Assembly (NCBI GenBank): GCA_945643635.1
Contig: CALZFC010000310.1
Location: 124,001-188,000 of the forward strand
DNA length: 64,000 nucleotides
Origin: Allodiplogaster sudhausi
Lineage: Eukaryota > Nematoda > Chromadorea > Rhabditida > Diplogasteridae
Reading direction: 5' to 3'
This document shows, piece by piece, positions 10,687 through 19,923 of this stretch. Position 1 is the stretch's first letter, and every line of letters begins with the position of its first letter. The position numbers were made by a program, and so were the translations under genes. The notes below the pieces were generated by a model that worked only from the letters and a program-made list of their open reading frames with translations, made no database searches and was not told the DNA's origin.

Positions 10687-11516
10687 ATGTGTTTATCTGG
10701 CTTGCATTGTATTGAAAAGGATAGTATGAACATAAGCATAAAACGAGAGAGAATAAATCACAATCAGACATTAAGAGGCTAGCAACGTTGGCTGCCAATT
10801 GGGGGGGGGCGATAGAGTATAGATCTGAGGGCAAAATTCTTATATATTTGCTAAGAAGTTCTTAATGTGATTGCGGGCCATCGGAAGTGACATTTCAAAA
10901 ATGCAATCGGGCAAGGTGTTCCATAAGTTAACGATCCTATTTGCAAAAAAGTTATTAAAAATTGTGGAACGGAATCTATGCTTTTTAAGTTTGTGACGAT
11001 GGCCTCTAGAGATTCGGGATGACATAAGGAACATATCTGATGGGGCTACGCCATAGGTACCTCTAAAAATCTTAATGGCAATCATGAGATCATTAATCGT
11101 TCTTCGAGTGGAGAGACGCTCTAAGCCAAGGTATTCTAATCGGCAAGAATAAGGTGCAGTAATATTACATCGTTTAAATATAAGCCTAGTAAAACGTCGC
11201 TGGACATTCTCAATTTGCTTGATTAAGCAAGTCTGCTGGGGGGACCAGACCTCCATACAAAATTCAAGCAAAGGCCTGACACTTGATAGCGGCCATTAAA
11301 GGAAAGTGAAGAGTCGCGTAAGCGTTCCGGAGAAGCCCATGTTTCGGAGATCGCAAGAATATCAGGAGAGTGAGAGGAGAGGAGGAAGTCTAAGATATCC
11401 AGCTTGGAAACAACTGATCGGAAATTAACATGATAGCAGGCAATTGTTCCTATAATTGGGGATGCTGGAAAGGGAAATGATATGCACGGATCAGGAGAGG
11501 CAGAAGGGGAAGGATC
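10687..11516 (-). mobile_element. 5'-truncated, internally deleted non-LTR retrotransposon (LINE)
   Basis: On the minus strand 11516-11285 encodes the start of an apurinic-type endonuclease domain: CYHVNFRSVVSKLDIL, then SPDILAISETWASPERL. It then jumps in a different frame to the C-terminal end of ORF2 (about 11276-10840): RPLLEFCMEVWSPQ, QRRFTRLIF, YSCRLEYLGLERLSTRR, FFANRIVNLWNTLPD, then a stop. The catalytic reverse transcriptase core between them is deleted, so the copy is dead. A 3' tail of about 150 bp follows (10687-10839). The family resembles CR1/Jockey-type LINEs; the clade is not resolved. Flanked by GCTATGT. Confidence 0.85.
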
Positions 11517-11523
11517 GCTATGT
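11517..11523. repeat. LINE target duplication, right (GCTATGT)
   Basis: Partner of 10680-10686. Confidence 0.75.
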
Positions 11524-11593
11524 CAAAAATATATTATTTCGGCAGATTTGAAAATAAAACTTAATCCTTGACTCGACAAATATAAAATGAATT

Positions 11594-11666
11594 CGCTCCT
11601 GGGTAGGTTCGAACCACCGACCTTTCGGTTAACAGCCGAACGCGCTGCCGATTGCGCCACAAGAGC
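11594..11666 (-). tRNA. tRNA-Asn(GTT): tRNA-Asn (GTT), class T5
   Basis: Class T5, as defined at 12432-12504. One T-stem base differs (position 62 C to T), leaving a G-U pair. Confidence 0.85.
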
Positions 11667-11873
11667 ACGGAATCGATCTAAAGCTATATCAAAAATATAC
11701 TATTTCTGTAGATATGATTATAAAATTGGATCGTTGAATCGGCATGGCCAAAACGTCTTCGCTCCTGCCGCCACAAGGGCTCGACATCGGTTTTTTGCTA
11801 TGTCAAAAATATATTATTTCGGCAGATTTGAAAATAAAACTTGATCCTTGACTCGACAAATATAAAATGAATT

Positions 11874-11946
11874 CGCTCCTGGGTGGGTTCGAACCACCGA
11901 CCTTTCGGTTAACAGCCGAACGCGCTGCCGATTGCGCCACAAGAGC
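11874..11946 (-). tRNA. tRNA-Asn(GTT): tRNA-Asn (GTT), class T5
   Basis: Class T5, consensus copy. Confidence 0.87.
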
Positions 11947-12152
11947 ACGGAATCGATCTCCAGCTATATCAAAAATATACTATTTCTGTAGATATGATTA
12001 TAAAATTGGATCCTTGAATCGGCATGGGGAAAACGTCTTCGCTCCTGCCGCCACAAGGGCTCGACATCGGTTTTTTGCTATGTCAAAAAATATTATTTCG
12101 GCAGATTTGAAAATAAAACTTGATCCATGACTCTACATGGACAAAATGTATT

Positions 12153-12225
12153 CGCTCCTGGGTGGGTTCGAACCACCGACCTTTCGGTTAACAGCCGAAC
12201 GCACTGCCGATTGCGCCACAAGAGC
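12153..12225 (-). tRNA. tRNA-Asn(GTT): tRNA-Asn (GTT), class T5
   Basis: Class T5. D-stem position 23 is T, giving a G-U pair. Confidence 0.83.
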
Positions 12226-12421
12226 ACGGAATCGATCTAAAGCTATATCAAAAATATACTATTTCTGTAGATATGATTATAAAATTGGATCCTTGAATCG
12301 GCATGGCCAAAACGTCTTCGCTCCTGCCGCCACAAGGGCTAGACATCGGTTTCTTGCTATGTCAAAAAATATTATTTCGGCAGATTTGAAAATAAAACTT
12401 GATCCTTGACTCGACAAATAT

Positions 12422-12425
12422 AAAA
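12422..12425 (-). terminator. Pol III T4 terminator (example copy)
   Basis: On the minus strand the discriminator is followed by AATTCA and then TTTT. The same GAATTCATTTTATATTT trailer follows almost every copy in the array. Confidence 0.75.
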
Positions 12426-12442
12426 TGAATTCGCTCCTGGGT

Positions 12443-12453
12443 GGGTTCGAACC
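12443..12453 (-). promoter_or_regulatory. Internal Pol III B box (example copy)
   Basis: GGTTCGAACCC at tRNA positions 52-62 fits the B-box consensus. It is damaged at 32595 (first T of the T loop to G). Confidence 0.85.
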
Positions 12454-12485
12454 ACCGACCTTTCGGTTAACAGCCGAACGCGCTG

Positions 12486-12497
12486 CCGATTGCGCCA
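12486..12497 (-). promoter_or_regulatory. Internal Pol III A box (example copy)
   Basis: TGGCGCAATCGG at tRNA positions 8-19 fits the eukaryotic A-box consensus TRGYNNARNNG. It is conserved in nearly all copies. Exceptions are 26258 (T8 to A), 30825 and 35279 (G10 to A), and the decayed 10481 copy. Confidence 0.85.
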
Positions 12498-12711
12498 CAA
12501 GAGCACGGAATCGATCTGCAGCTATATCAAAAATATACTATTTCTGTAGATATGATTATAAAATTTGATCCTTGAATCGGCATGGCCAAAACGTCTTCGC
12601 TCCTGCCGCCACAAGGGCTCGACATCGGTTTTTTGCTATGTCAAAAATATATTATTTCGGCAGATTTGAAAATAAAACTTGATCTTTGACTCGACAAATA
12701 TAAAATGAATT

Positions 12712-12784
12712 CGCTCCTGGGTGGGTTCGAACCACCGACCTCTCGGTTAACAGCCGAACGCGCTGCCGATTGCGCCACAAGAGC
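12712..12784 (-). tRNA. tRNA-Asn(GTT): tRNA-Asn (GTT), class T5
   Basis: Class T5. Position 43 is G (plus strand CCTCTCGG), giving a T27-G43 wobble; this subtype recurs at 51536, 53694, 59846, 62961 and 63482. Confidence 0.83.
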
Positions 12785-13231
12785 ACGGAATCGATCGCCA
12801 GCTATATCAAAAATATACTATTTCTGTAGATATGATTATAAAATTGGATCCTTGAATCGGCATGGGGAAAACGTCTTCGCTCCTGCCGCCACAAGGGCTC
12901 GACATCGGTTTTTTGCTATGTCAAAAAATATTATTTCGGCAGATTTGAAAATAAAACTTGATCCATGACTCTACATGGACATGACCAAAACGTCTTCGCT
13001 CCTGCCGCCTCAAGGGCTCGACATCGGTTTCTTTGCTATGTCAAAAATATATTATTTCGGCAGATTTGAAAATAAAACTTGTTCCATGACTCTACATGGA
13101 CATGACCAAAACGTCTTCGCTCCCGCCGCCTCAAGGGCTCGACATCGGTTCTTTGCTATGTCAAAAATATATTATTTCGGCAGATTTGAAAATAAAACTT
13201 GGTCCTTGACTCGACAAATATAAAATGAATT

Positions 13232-13270
13232 CGCTCCTGGGTGGGTTCGAACCACCGACCTTTCGGTTAA
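13232..13270 (-). pseudogene. 3' half of a tRNA-Asn split by transposon A
   Basis: Positions 73 down to 35 of the tRNA. The break is at the TTAA of the anticodon loop; the other half resumes at 25463-25496. The two halves sum to exactly 73 nt. Confidence 0.93.
13267..13270. repeat. Transposon A target duplication, left (TTAA)
   Basis: TTAA corresponds to tRNA positions 38-35. It recurs at 25459-25462. Confidence 0.95.
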
Positions 13271-13688
13271 GAGAGCCTCTCTGTAAGACTCAAGGAGGCT
13301 GGTATAGGCGGTTGCCCGGAGGAATTTTTGTTTAGTTTAGCGTTGTAAACTTTATGAGGGATATATCTAGTGTTCATAACGAAGTCTAGGCGGTCCGGAA
13401 ATTTAGAAAAAAATTTTTCACTTAGATATAAGTCGTAATGTTCTTAAACTTTGGATGACCATATCTAACGTTATACTTAATATTTCTCAATATTCTTTTC
13501 ACTGTTCGATTCCTTGTCGAAAACTACACAAAAAAGTCCCAGATGACCATATTCGAAAAATTAAAATTTTTATAACTTTTGACCAATTTAATTTTTTGAA
13601 ATGTCGTTTTCAGGCAATAACTTTTTTTTTTACTATTACTTTCCAAAAACTGAATCTTCCACGTGAAAGAGGAGCGAAAACTACATAT
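13271..13688. repeat. Transposon A left TIR, outer part
   Basis: Inverse of about 25040-25458, broken at 13688 by transposon B. Bases 18-45 from the tip differ between the two ends; the rest is nearly identical. Confidence 0.9.
13685..13688. repeat. Transposon B target duplication, left (ATAT)
   Basis: ATAT recurs at 19146-19149. The uninterrupted site in A's right TIR reads ACTACATATGACGCG (inverted, about 25045-25060). The duplication could be counted as TA or AT within this AT run; four bases is the maximum. Confidence 0.8.
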
Positions 13689-14574
13689 AATATGTTTCTA
13701 CGACGAAAAATCTCGGACACTTTTTTTGGGTATCTGCATTTGAATAAGCGTTCCTAAGCCAATTGTCGGTTTCAGCTTTTCAAACATAATCTCATTCAAA
13801 CTTCATCAATTGTAAAGAAGAATAGATCATTCGATGTGATTTTTTATGCTCTTCAAATTGGGCCTATGATTTGTACGCAAATAACAAGTCTACAGGCCGA
13901 AAATTTACTTTTTGTGTTTTTATGCCAATTTCTGGTGTTGAAATACTTATTCTTTGGAATCTTAATGGGTCTTGTTCACCTATTTTCCACATGATCTTTA
14001 CACTGCAAGAAAGAGCAGCTAAAACTGAGTTGGATACAGCTTTATAATCGAAATCTGAGGACCCTTTTTTTGGGAACATGCATTTGAATGCTCACTGTTG
14101 CAGGCGATATGGTCGAATATATTTAGATCGTATTTCAAAATTGTCATTTTAAAGTATCGAGCACCACAAAATATCTATTCCTGAATTGTTTGCAGTTCTC
14201 TAGTGATTTACCGCTCAAAAGTGCTACATAAGTTAAGAAATTGCATTTTTAGGTGCAACGACAGAAAAAAAAAATGTTTGAAAACTCTTTCGGAGCCAAC
14301 AATCGAGTAGTTTTCGAGCCAAGTTCCCAAAACGATTATAACCATTCGAGAGTACTGTGACTTGTGCATAATATATCTACAGATGAAAATGCAAAACCAC
14401 TCTATGTTTAAGAAATCTTGAAATCGGGGAAAAATTCGACGAGAGGATTTGGCTTTTTTGAGCGATTTTAGAAAAAATGGTACCGATTGAGCTTTTGTCC
14501 CAAACAATGTGCCATAGGGTTCTTTGTTGTTAGAAACATGAATCTGATGTTCATTTTTACTCCTCTGTAACATC
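13689..14574. repeat. Transposon B left TIR
   Basis: 886 bp, inverse of 18260-19145. It contains an internal direct repeat: CTCGGACACTTTTTTTGGG near 13711 is echoed by CTGAGGACCCTTTTTTTGGG near 14055, both followed by a GCATTTGAA motif. These may be transposase-binding repeats. Frames inside are not coding. Confidence 0.93.
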
Positions 14575-14682
14575 GCTGAGACCGCTTTACCGCGCACATT
14601 AGTTAGCAATCAATCAATACATTTGGAGTGGCAGCCATCCATGCCATATCTGGCGCGCATGTGAAGCTCTCTTCAAACAACA

Positions 14683-14711
<29 letters not shown>
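14683..14711. repeat. (CT)n microsatellite
   Basis: Uninterrupted CT run inside transposon B. Confidence 0.9.
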
Positions 14712-14713
<2 letters not shown>

Positions 14714-15186
14714 CTTTTACTTTGCTAATTGTAAGTGCACTAAAATTTCTGTATTTGCTTTAATGTATTTTACTTTATGTTTCTACTTTTGCATTTTCAA
14801 AATGTTTTGCACTTCTACCTTTTCGAGTTATTTCATTCGCTGAGACCGCTTTGGAGCCTGATGGTTGATGCTTTTCGTCTCAACGGCTGACCATAACAGC
14901 ACACAACTTGAAAGGTTTGGCGATGGTGAAGAGCTGAAATGGTCATTGTGTTGAGTCGAGTGTTCCCTTTTCTTCAAGATGCTCACGCTGTGCTTTCGCC
15001 GCTCGAGAGATGGACCACTACGCCCTCTTCTCAACACCTTTTTAATAAATAAATGTATTTTTGCTAATGTGTGCATGACACTGTGATGAATGCCTTTATT
15101 CTAAATATACCGTTCCCCAAAATTCGTTTTCACTAGCTCTAACGGATGCCCGCCACTTATAAACTCGCGGACGTTTGTGTATGTAT

Positions 15187-15560
15187 GTATGTTTCTCTCT
15201 CTCACTCACTCCAATGCTATATCACATACAGTTTGAGTGCCTGAGAGGAATGGCAAAGGCTTTGCCATGGAAAAAAACCAAAAATACACTCACTTTCATT
15301 TCTCTCATGCTCTCTTGGAGAGACGGCACAAAGGGCTTGCTCAACACTGCCGAACGCTTGTGTGCATACATACAGACATCTCTCCCCCTCTCTCACACTA
15401 CAATGCTATCTCACATGCAGTCTGAGTGGGTGAGAGGAATGGCAAAGGCTTTGCCATTGAAAAAAGCCTGAAATATACTCACTTACACTTTCATTCCTTC
15501 TCTCTTGGAAAGGCGGCACAAAGGGCATGCTCAACGCTGCCGAACGCCAGTGTCTCTCTC
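15187..15560. repeat. Tandem duplication of about 190 bp in transposon B
   Basis: Two diverged copies share, in order, CAATGCTAT.TCACAT.CAGT, GAGAGGAATGGCAAAGGCTT, TGCCAT.GAAAAAA, CTCTTGGA, GCGGCACAAAGGGC.TGCTC and CTGCCGAACGC. Confidence 0.8.
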
Positions 15561-15738
15561 ATGCATAATAATTTCTTTTTTATTATTTCATATTTATCCT
15601 TCTCTCGAACACTGTTCTATTGTTTGGCTTGTGCGCTTTGTGTATACTTGCAGGCAGCAAGTAGTAGATAAGAAAGGCACGAACAGCGAAGTATCGTACA
15701 TCGCGCTATGCTATGCTGTGCTATGAGCTAATTTTTAG

Positions 15739-18021
15739 ATGCGAATTGATGTCCTTCTGCTCATTTTCACGAACACATCTTCTGCATACCCGGTGAACCG
15801 TTTTCGACGTGGCGATGACGTCTTGCCTCCAGTACCGGGCAGTGACACGCCAATGGAACAGGAAACGGCAGAAGAGTGCTACTTTGCCGAGCTCAGGAAA
15901 ACAACTCATGAGACGAAGGATCGCCCGAGTGTGTCCAAAGTGAGCACCCGATTTTCAGGAGGCAAAGTCAAGTAAGGTTTTTTTTACACGTTTTAGCATA
16001 TGTACATATTTATAATTGGACAATTATGGTTTCAGGATGCTCGAGCTACTTGACAAATCGGCTGAAAACTATCTAGGTACTGTCAACTTGCTCGACATGA
16101 TTCTATCACGCGGCGCGGGCGAATTCGAATGGAATTACGACAACCCCGCAGAGGTTTGACCTGAATTTACAGTAGCCGTTTTAGTCATTCAAATTTCCAG
16201 ACCGGAGGGCTCGGACAGCGCTATATTTGCCAAAGACATATCTCCTTGAAACCGTTAAAGAACTGCACGAGTCCGCCGACAACACGAGTCCTCAGAAGAC
16301 GAAATTTGATCGGATCTTGCGAGACGTGCGCGACATTGACAATAGCATACAAGAGCTGAAGAAACATCAAGTTCGAGCGACAGCTAGCGAGATGGACCGA
16401 GATAGAATTGTGTCATCGCTTCAAATTGGCGAAGCCTTGATAACAATGGACTGGGCTATGAAGCTACTCCCAATGTTTGCGCGTGAAAAGACGACAGATT
16501 ACTTTGCGAAACGCGGGATGTCCTGGCACATATCTCATGTGTTAGCGAAGAAGGACGACGTGAATTATGTGCAGCACACTTTTGTTCACATAATCGAAGG
16601 AGAACTGCAGGTTTACTTCTTAAATCTGTTTATTCTATTATGAGCTTTCATATTTTCAGGATACGGTAGCTGTTACGTCTTTACTCCTCCACACACTCCA
16701 TGAGCTCTTTAAAGAAGGAATCAAGCGTGTACACCTGCGGTCCGACAATGCTGGTTGTCTGCTCTACTAATAAAGTAATTATAGCAACAATGAGTTCGTT
16801 TGAGGTTGTTACAAGAGCAGCGCGACAATTGCCAGCTTGAACCAAATCAGTGCTGAAACGAAAGTTAAAATCGGATCTTATTTCTTCTCCGAAGCTCAGG
16901 TTGATCACGAACGTTCAAATTGAAAAACTAACAGGTGACAGAAACGTCAACAAATACAACATCATACTTACAGGCCGGGAAATCTGCATGTGACCGCATG
17001 GCAGCAGTTGTCAAGAGGAAGATTCACGATTTTGTCGACTCTGGGCATGATGTAAAGAATACAGAAGATTTCTTCGTGGGTATCATATCTGGAAAGCCTC
17101 TATCTGGACTTTCCGTCTACATCAGAAGACAGGAGCAGGCTAAGGCATCCACAACAAAGATTCTCGGCATTTCAACTCTGAATACATTTGTGTTCAACGA
17201 TGATGGAATCCGCGCATATCGCCACTCAACAATTGGACGCGGCACGCACATTCGCTACGACAGCCTTCAGCCGAACATTGTTGAAGGAACAATAATTCGA
17301 GAGGGTGGAAAATTGCCTGGTGTATCAGATTTCTGGGCCACAACCGGCAAAGCTCTACGTCTTGAAACAACTCATCACAGAGCAACAGAGCATGCAGATG
17401 AAGCCGAACACTGCAAGCCAGAGGATTCAGATTCATGCGATTCCTTGCTACATCTCTTTAGATGCCCGGAAGAGGCATGCACTGCGGAATTCTTACTGTC
17501 TTCCAACTTGGAGCGTCATTTGCTGCTGGGCAAGCATAAATTGGTCCCTGAGCGCTTGACACTACGGGATCAATCGCTGCAGTTCTACTCTGTCCACCTG
17601 GAAGGCGTCCACGCAAAAAGAGTTTATCCTGATGTTACTTCGGCGTTAGAGTCGCTTCAGGTGAGTAGAGAAAGAAAATGGGAATGCGGGCCTGCAGGAA
17701 TTATACGTATTTCAGGAAACGAATGCCAACGGAAAAAAAGCCATGCAAGGGTGGGCGCTTCGTGCTCGCAAACGAAGCGAGCGGCTACCAGAGCGCTCGA
17801 AGGCATATATCACCAAACTGTTTTCCGATGGCTGGCAATCTAAAGTGAAAGTCGATCCACAGGAAGGGGATGAGGAAGAAGAATTCGTTACCGATCCCTT
17901 GTTTCAATCGACCTACGATCTTGATCGCGAGGAAGTTCAGCTGCTCGATATATTAGACGATTCTGCAATAGCAAACGACGAAGAGCCAACTAACAAACGC
18001 TCCAAAGACGAACTATTTTAG
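15739..18021 (+). CDS. Transposon B transposase-like protein (7 exons, 652 aa)
   Basis: Exons 15739-15971, 16036-16153, 16185-16610, 16660-16753, 16805-16899, 16974-17660 and 17716-18021 join in phase to 652 residues. Putative catalytic motifs are ITMDWAMK, then RGMSWHISHVL, RSDNAGCY and FFSEAQAGKSACDRMAA. They suggest a DDE triad with 31 residues between the second acidic residue and E. A C2H2 finger (CPEEACTAEF...HLLLGKHK) follows, then GWALR near the C-terminus and an acidic tail. The same order is found in transposon A and, as I recall, in many uncharacterised cnidarian proteins. The N-terminal 120 residues (LELLDKSAENYLGTVNLLD) do not match A, and A's N-terminal module is absent. The acceptor at 16184 gives a 31-nt intron; 16235 is an in-phase alternative. 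Function as transposase is inferred from context. Confidence 0.82.
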
Positions 18022-18220
18022 CTTTTTTAAACCTTACCTTTGTAAAACAATATTCGTATTTTTTCGAGAACAGTATTATTGGCTACGTTAAATATAATTG
18101 AATTTATACAAAATGATCATTGTTAACTGTATTCGTAAACACTAGCCGTTTCCAAAATAGATGTTGGGGATTCCAATTCGAAAGATAAAGCGTCATGCAC
18201 CTTAAAAAGCATCAGATAAT

Positions 18221-18226
18221 AATAAA
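18221..18226 (+). other. Poly(A) signal AATAAA after the B transposase gene
   Basis: First of several AATAAA-type hexamers between the stop at 18021 and the right TIR at 18260. Confidence 0.55.
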
Positions 18227-18259
18227 ACGCAATATAACACAATAAAATAAATTTCCACA

Positions 18260-19145
18260 GATGTTACAGAGGAGTAAAAATGAACATCAGATTCATGTTT
18301 CTAACAACAAAGAACCCTATGGCACATTTTTTGGGACAAAAGCTCAATCGGTACCATTTTTTCTAAAATCGCTCAAAAAAGCCAAATCCTCTCGTCGAAT
18401 TTTTCCCCGATTTCAAGATTTCTTAAACATAGAGTGGTTTTGCATTTTCATCTGTAGATATATTATGCACAAGTCACAGTACTCTCGAATGGTTATAATC
18501 GTTTTGGGAACTTGGCTCGAAAACTACTCGATTGTTGGCTCCGAAAGAGTTTTCAAACATTTTTTTTTTCTGTCGTTGCACCTAAAAATGCAATTTCTTA
18601 ACTTATGTAGCACTTTTGAGCGGTAAATCACTAGAGAACTGCAAACAATTCAGGAATAGATATTTTGTGGTGCTCGATACTTTAAAATGACAATTTTGAA
18701 ATACGATCTAAATATATTCGACCATATCGCCTGCAACAGTGAGCATTCAAATGCATGTTCCCAAAAAAAGGGTCCTCAGATTTCGATTATAAAGCTGTAT
18801 CCAACTCAGTTTTAGCTGCTCTTTCTTGCAGTGTAAAGATCATGTGGAAAATAGGTGAACAAGACCCATTAAGATTCCAAAGAATAAGTATTTCAACACC
18901 AGAAATTGGCATAAAAACACAAAAAGTAAATTTTCGGCCTGTAGACTTGTTATTTGCGTACAAATCATAGGCCCAATTTGAAGAGCATAAAAAATCACAT
19001 CGAATGATCTATTCTTCTTTACAATTGATGAAGTTTGAATGAGATTATGTTTGAAAAGCTGAAACCGACAATTGGCTTAGGAACGCTTATTCAAATGCAG
19101 ATACCCAAAAAAAGTGTCCGAGATTTTTCGTCGTAGAAACATATT
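18260..19145. repeat. Transposon B right TIR
   Basis: Inverse partner of 13689-14574; only scattered substitutions separate the two. Confidence 0.93.
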
Positions 19146-19149
19146 ATAT
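19146..19149. repeat. Transposon B target duplication, right (ATAT)
   Basis: Partner of 13685-13688. Confidence 0.8.
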
Positions 19150-19867
19150 GACGCGATTTGCGAGAGAATCGTAAAGGAGCAAAAGAGCCGGGGACCCGGC
19201 AAAATTAGATTTCGCTCAAAAGCTCTTTATATGTACTTTTTAACACGCTGAAACGATTGGAAGGGGTCCGGGAGTCTGAAAACGCCATTTTGGCGAGCTA
19301 CGCCAGGAATAAAATTCGAGTACTCGGCGAGACTTACTGAGATGGCCGCACATTCGCGTTCGCAGTTTCGCGCGCAATGAAGCAATATTGGTGAAATTTT
19401 TGTCACAAATACACAAGATGTGCTTTAGCAAGCTGTGCAAGTTTAATTTTAAAATATTCATTTTTAGAGACGCAGTGGCCTCTTGACTTTGGAGAGGCGT
19501 CATTTTCTTATATAACATTTTATCATGGGATTTTGATTTCATTTATTAGAGCTCAAAATTCTCTATCGAATAAGCTATAGTATGTCAGATATCGACGAAC
19601 TCTTTGATGTTTCCCAGTCAATAAACTGCTGAAAACGCGCGCTCAGTGCTTGCTGCGGGCACTTGGCGCTGGAGATGCCAACGCCGAAAGCGCAACTTAA
19701 TTGATAATTCGCCCAAGGGCAGCCGAGGGAATTCTTTCGCGCATCTGATGAAATCAATGTATTTTTATTTATATCGTTCGCTCATTATTCACTTTTATCT
19801 AACATTCTGCAAAAAGGCTAACATTTAACTTAAAAAAAACATGATTTGCACATCTTTTCTTCCAATA
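19150..19867. repeat. Transposon A left TIR, inner part
   Basis: Continues the left TIR after transposon B; inverse of about 24344-25055. It has a short divergent patch near 19167-19190 compared with the right TIR. Confidence 0.9.
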
Positions 19868-19923
19868 GTTAGAAATTATACATAAAAATAATCCGATCGT
19901 AAACATAATGTCCATTACTCAAA

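Larger units (their letters stand above)
12432..12504 (-). tRNA. tRNA-Asn(GTT): tRNA-Asn (GTT), reference copy, class T5
   Basis: All 73 nt fold as a standard cloverleaf. The acceptor pairs GCTCTTG with CAGGAGC, with one T5-G68 wobble. The D arm is GCGC / AATCGGCA / GCGC. The anticodon arm is TTCGG / CTGTTAA / CCGAA, so the anticodon is GTT (Asn). The variable loop is AGGTC, the T arm GGTGG / TTCGAAC / CCACC, and the discriminator G73, as expected for Asn. There is no intron and no encoded CCA. The loop contains TTAA at positions 35-38. Class T5 in this annotation means T at acceptor position 5; class G5 means G there, which puts a G-G mismatch opposite position 68. Confidence 0.92.
10225..13270 (-). 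repeat. tRNA-Asn satellite array, left block (decayed edge to transposon A)
   Basis: Tandem units with the tRNA on the minus strand. The first 460 bp (10225-10686) are badly decayed; from 11517 the units are near-identical, with tRNA spacing of 279-280 bp. Each full unit is an about 159-bp monomer with a whole tRNA plus an about 121-bp monomer in which the tRNA body is deleted. The framework common to both is GCTATGTCAAAAATAT, TTTGAAAATAAAACTTGATC and CGTCTTCGCTCCTG. Two extra 121-bp monomers stand at 12965-13200. The LINE at 10687-11516 and transposon A at 13271 interrupt the block. The block continues in the same register after transposon A at 25459. Confidence 0.95.
14575..15738. other. 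Transposon B 5' noncoding interior
   Basis: Between the left TIR and the first coding exon. It contains a CT tract (14683-14711) and a tandem duplication (15187-15560). No coding frame or RNA gene is supported. Confidence 0.6.
13689..19145 (+). mobile_element. Transposon B: nested 5.46-kb DNA transposon with 886-bp TIRs
   Basis: Left TIR 13689-14574 and right TIR 18260-19145 are equal in length and nearly identical. The tips are AATATGTTTCTACGACG and its inverse. It is inserted in the left TIR of transposon A. It carries one seven-exon transposase-like gene (15739-18021) related to that of A. Interior noncoding DNA holds a CT tract and a tandem duplication. Confidence 0.92.

Noticed and set aside
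13864..14609. 71- and 133-aa minus-strand frames, with plus-strand twins at 18261-18970
   Set aside because: They are TIR sequence of transposon B read in both copies, with no known domain.
19240..19757. 100- and 60-aa frames, with twins at 24454-24971
   Set aside because: TIR sequence of transposon A.
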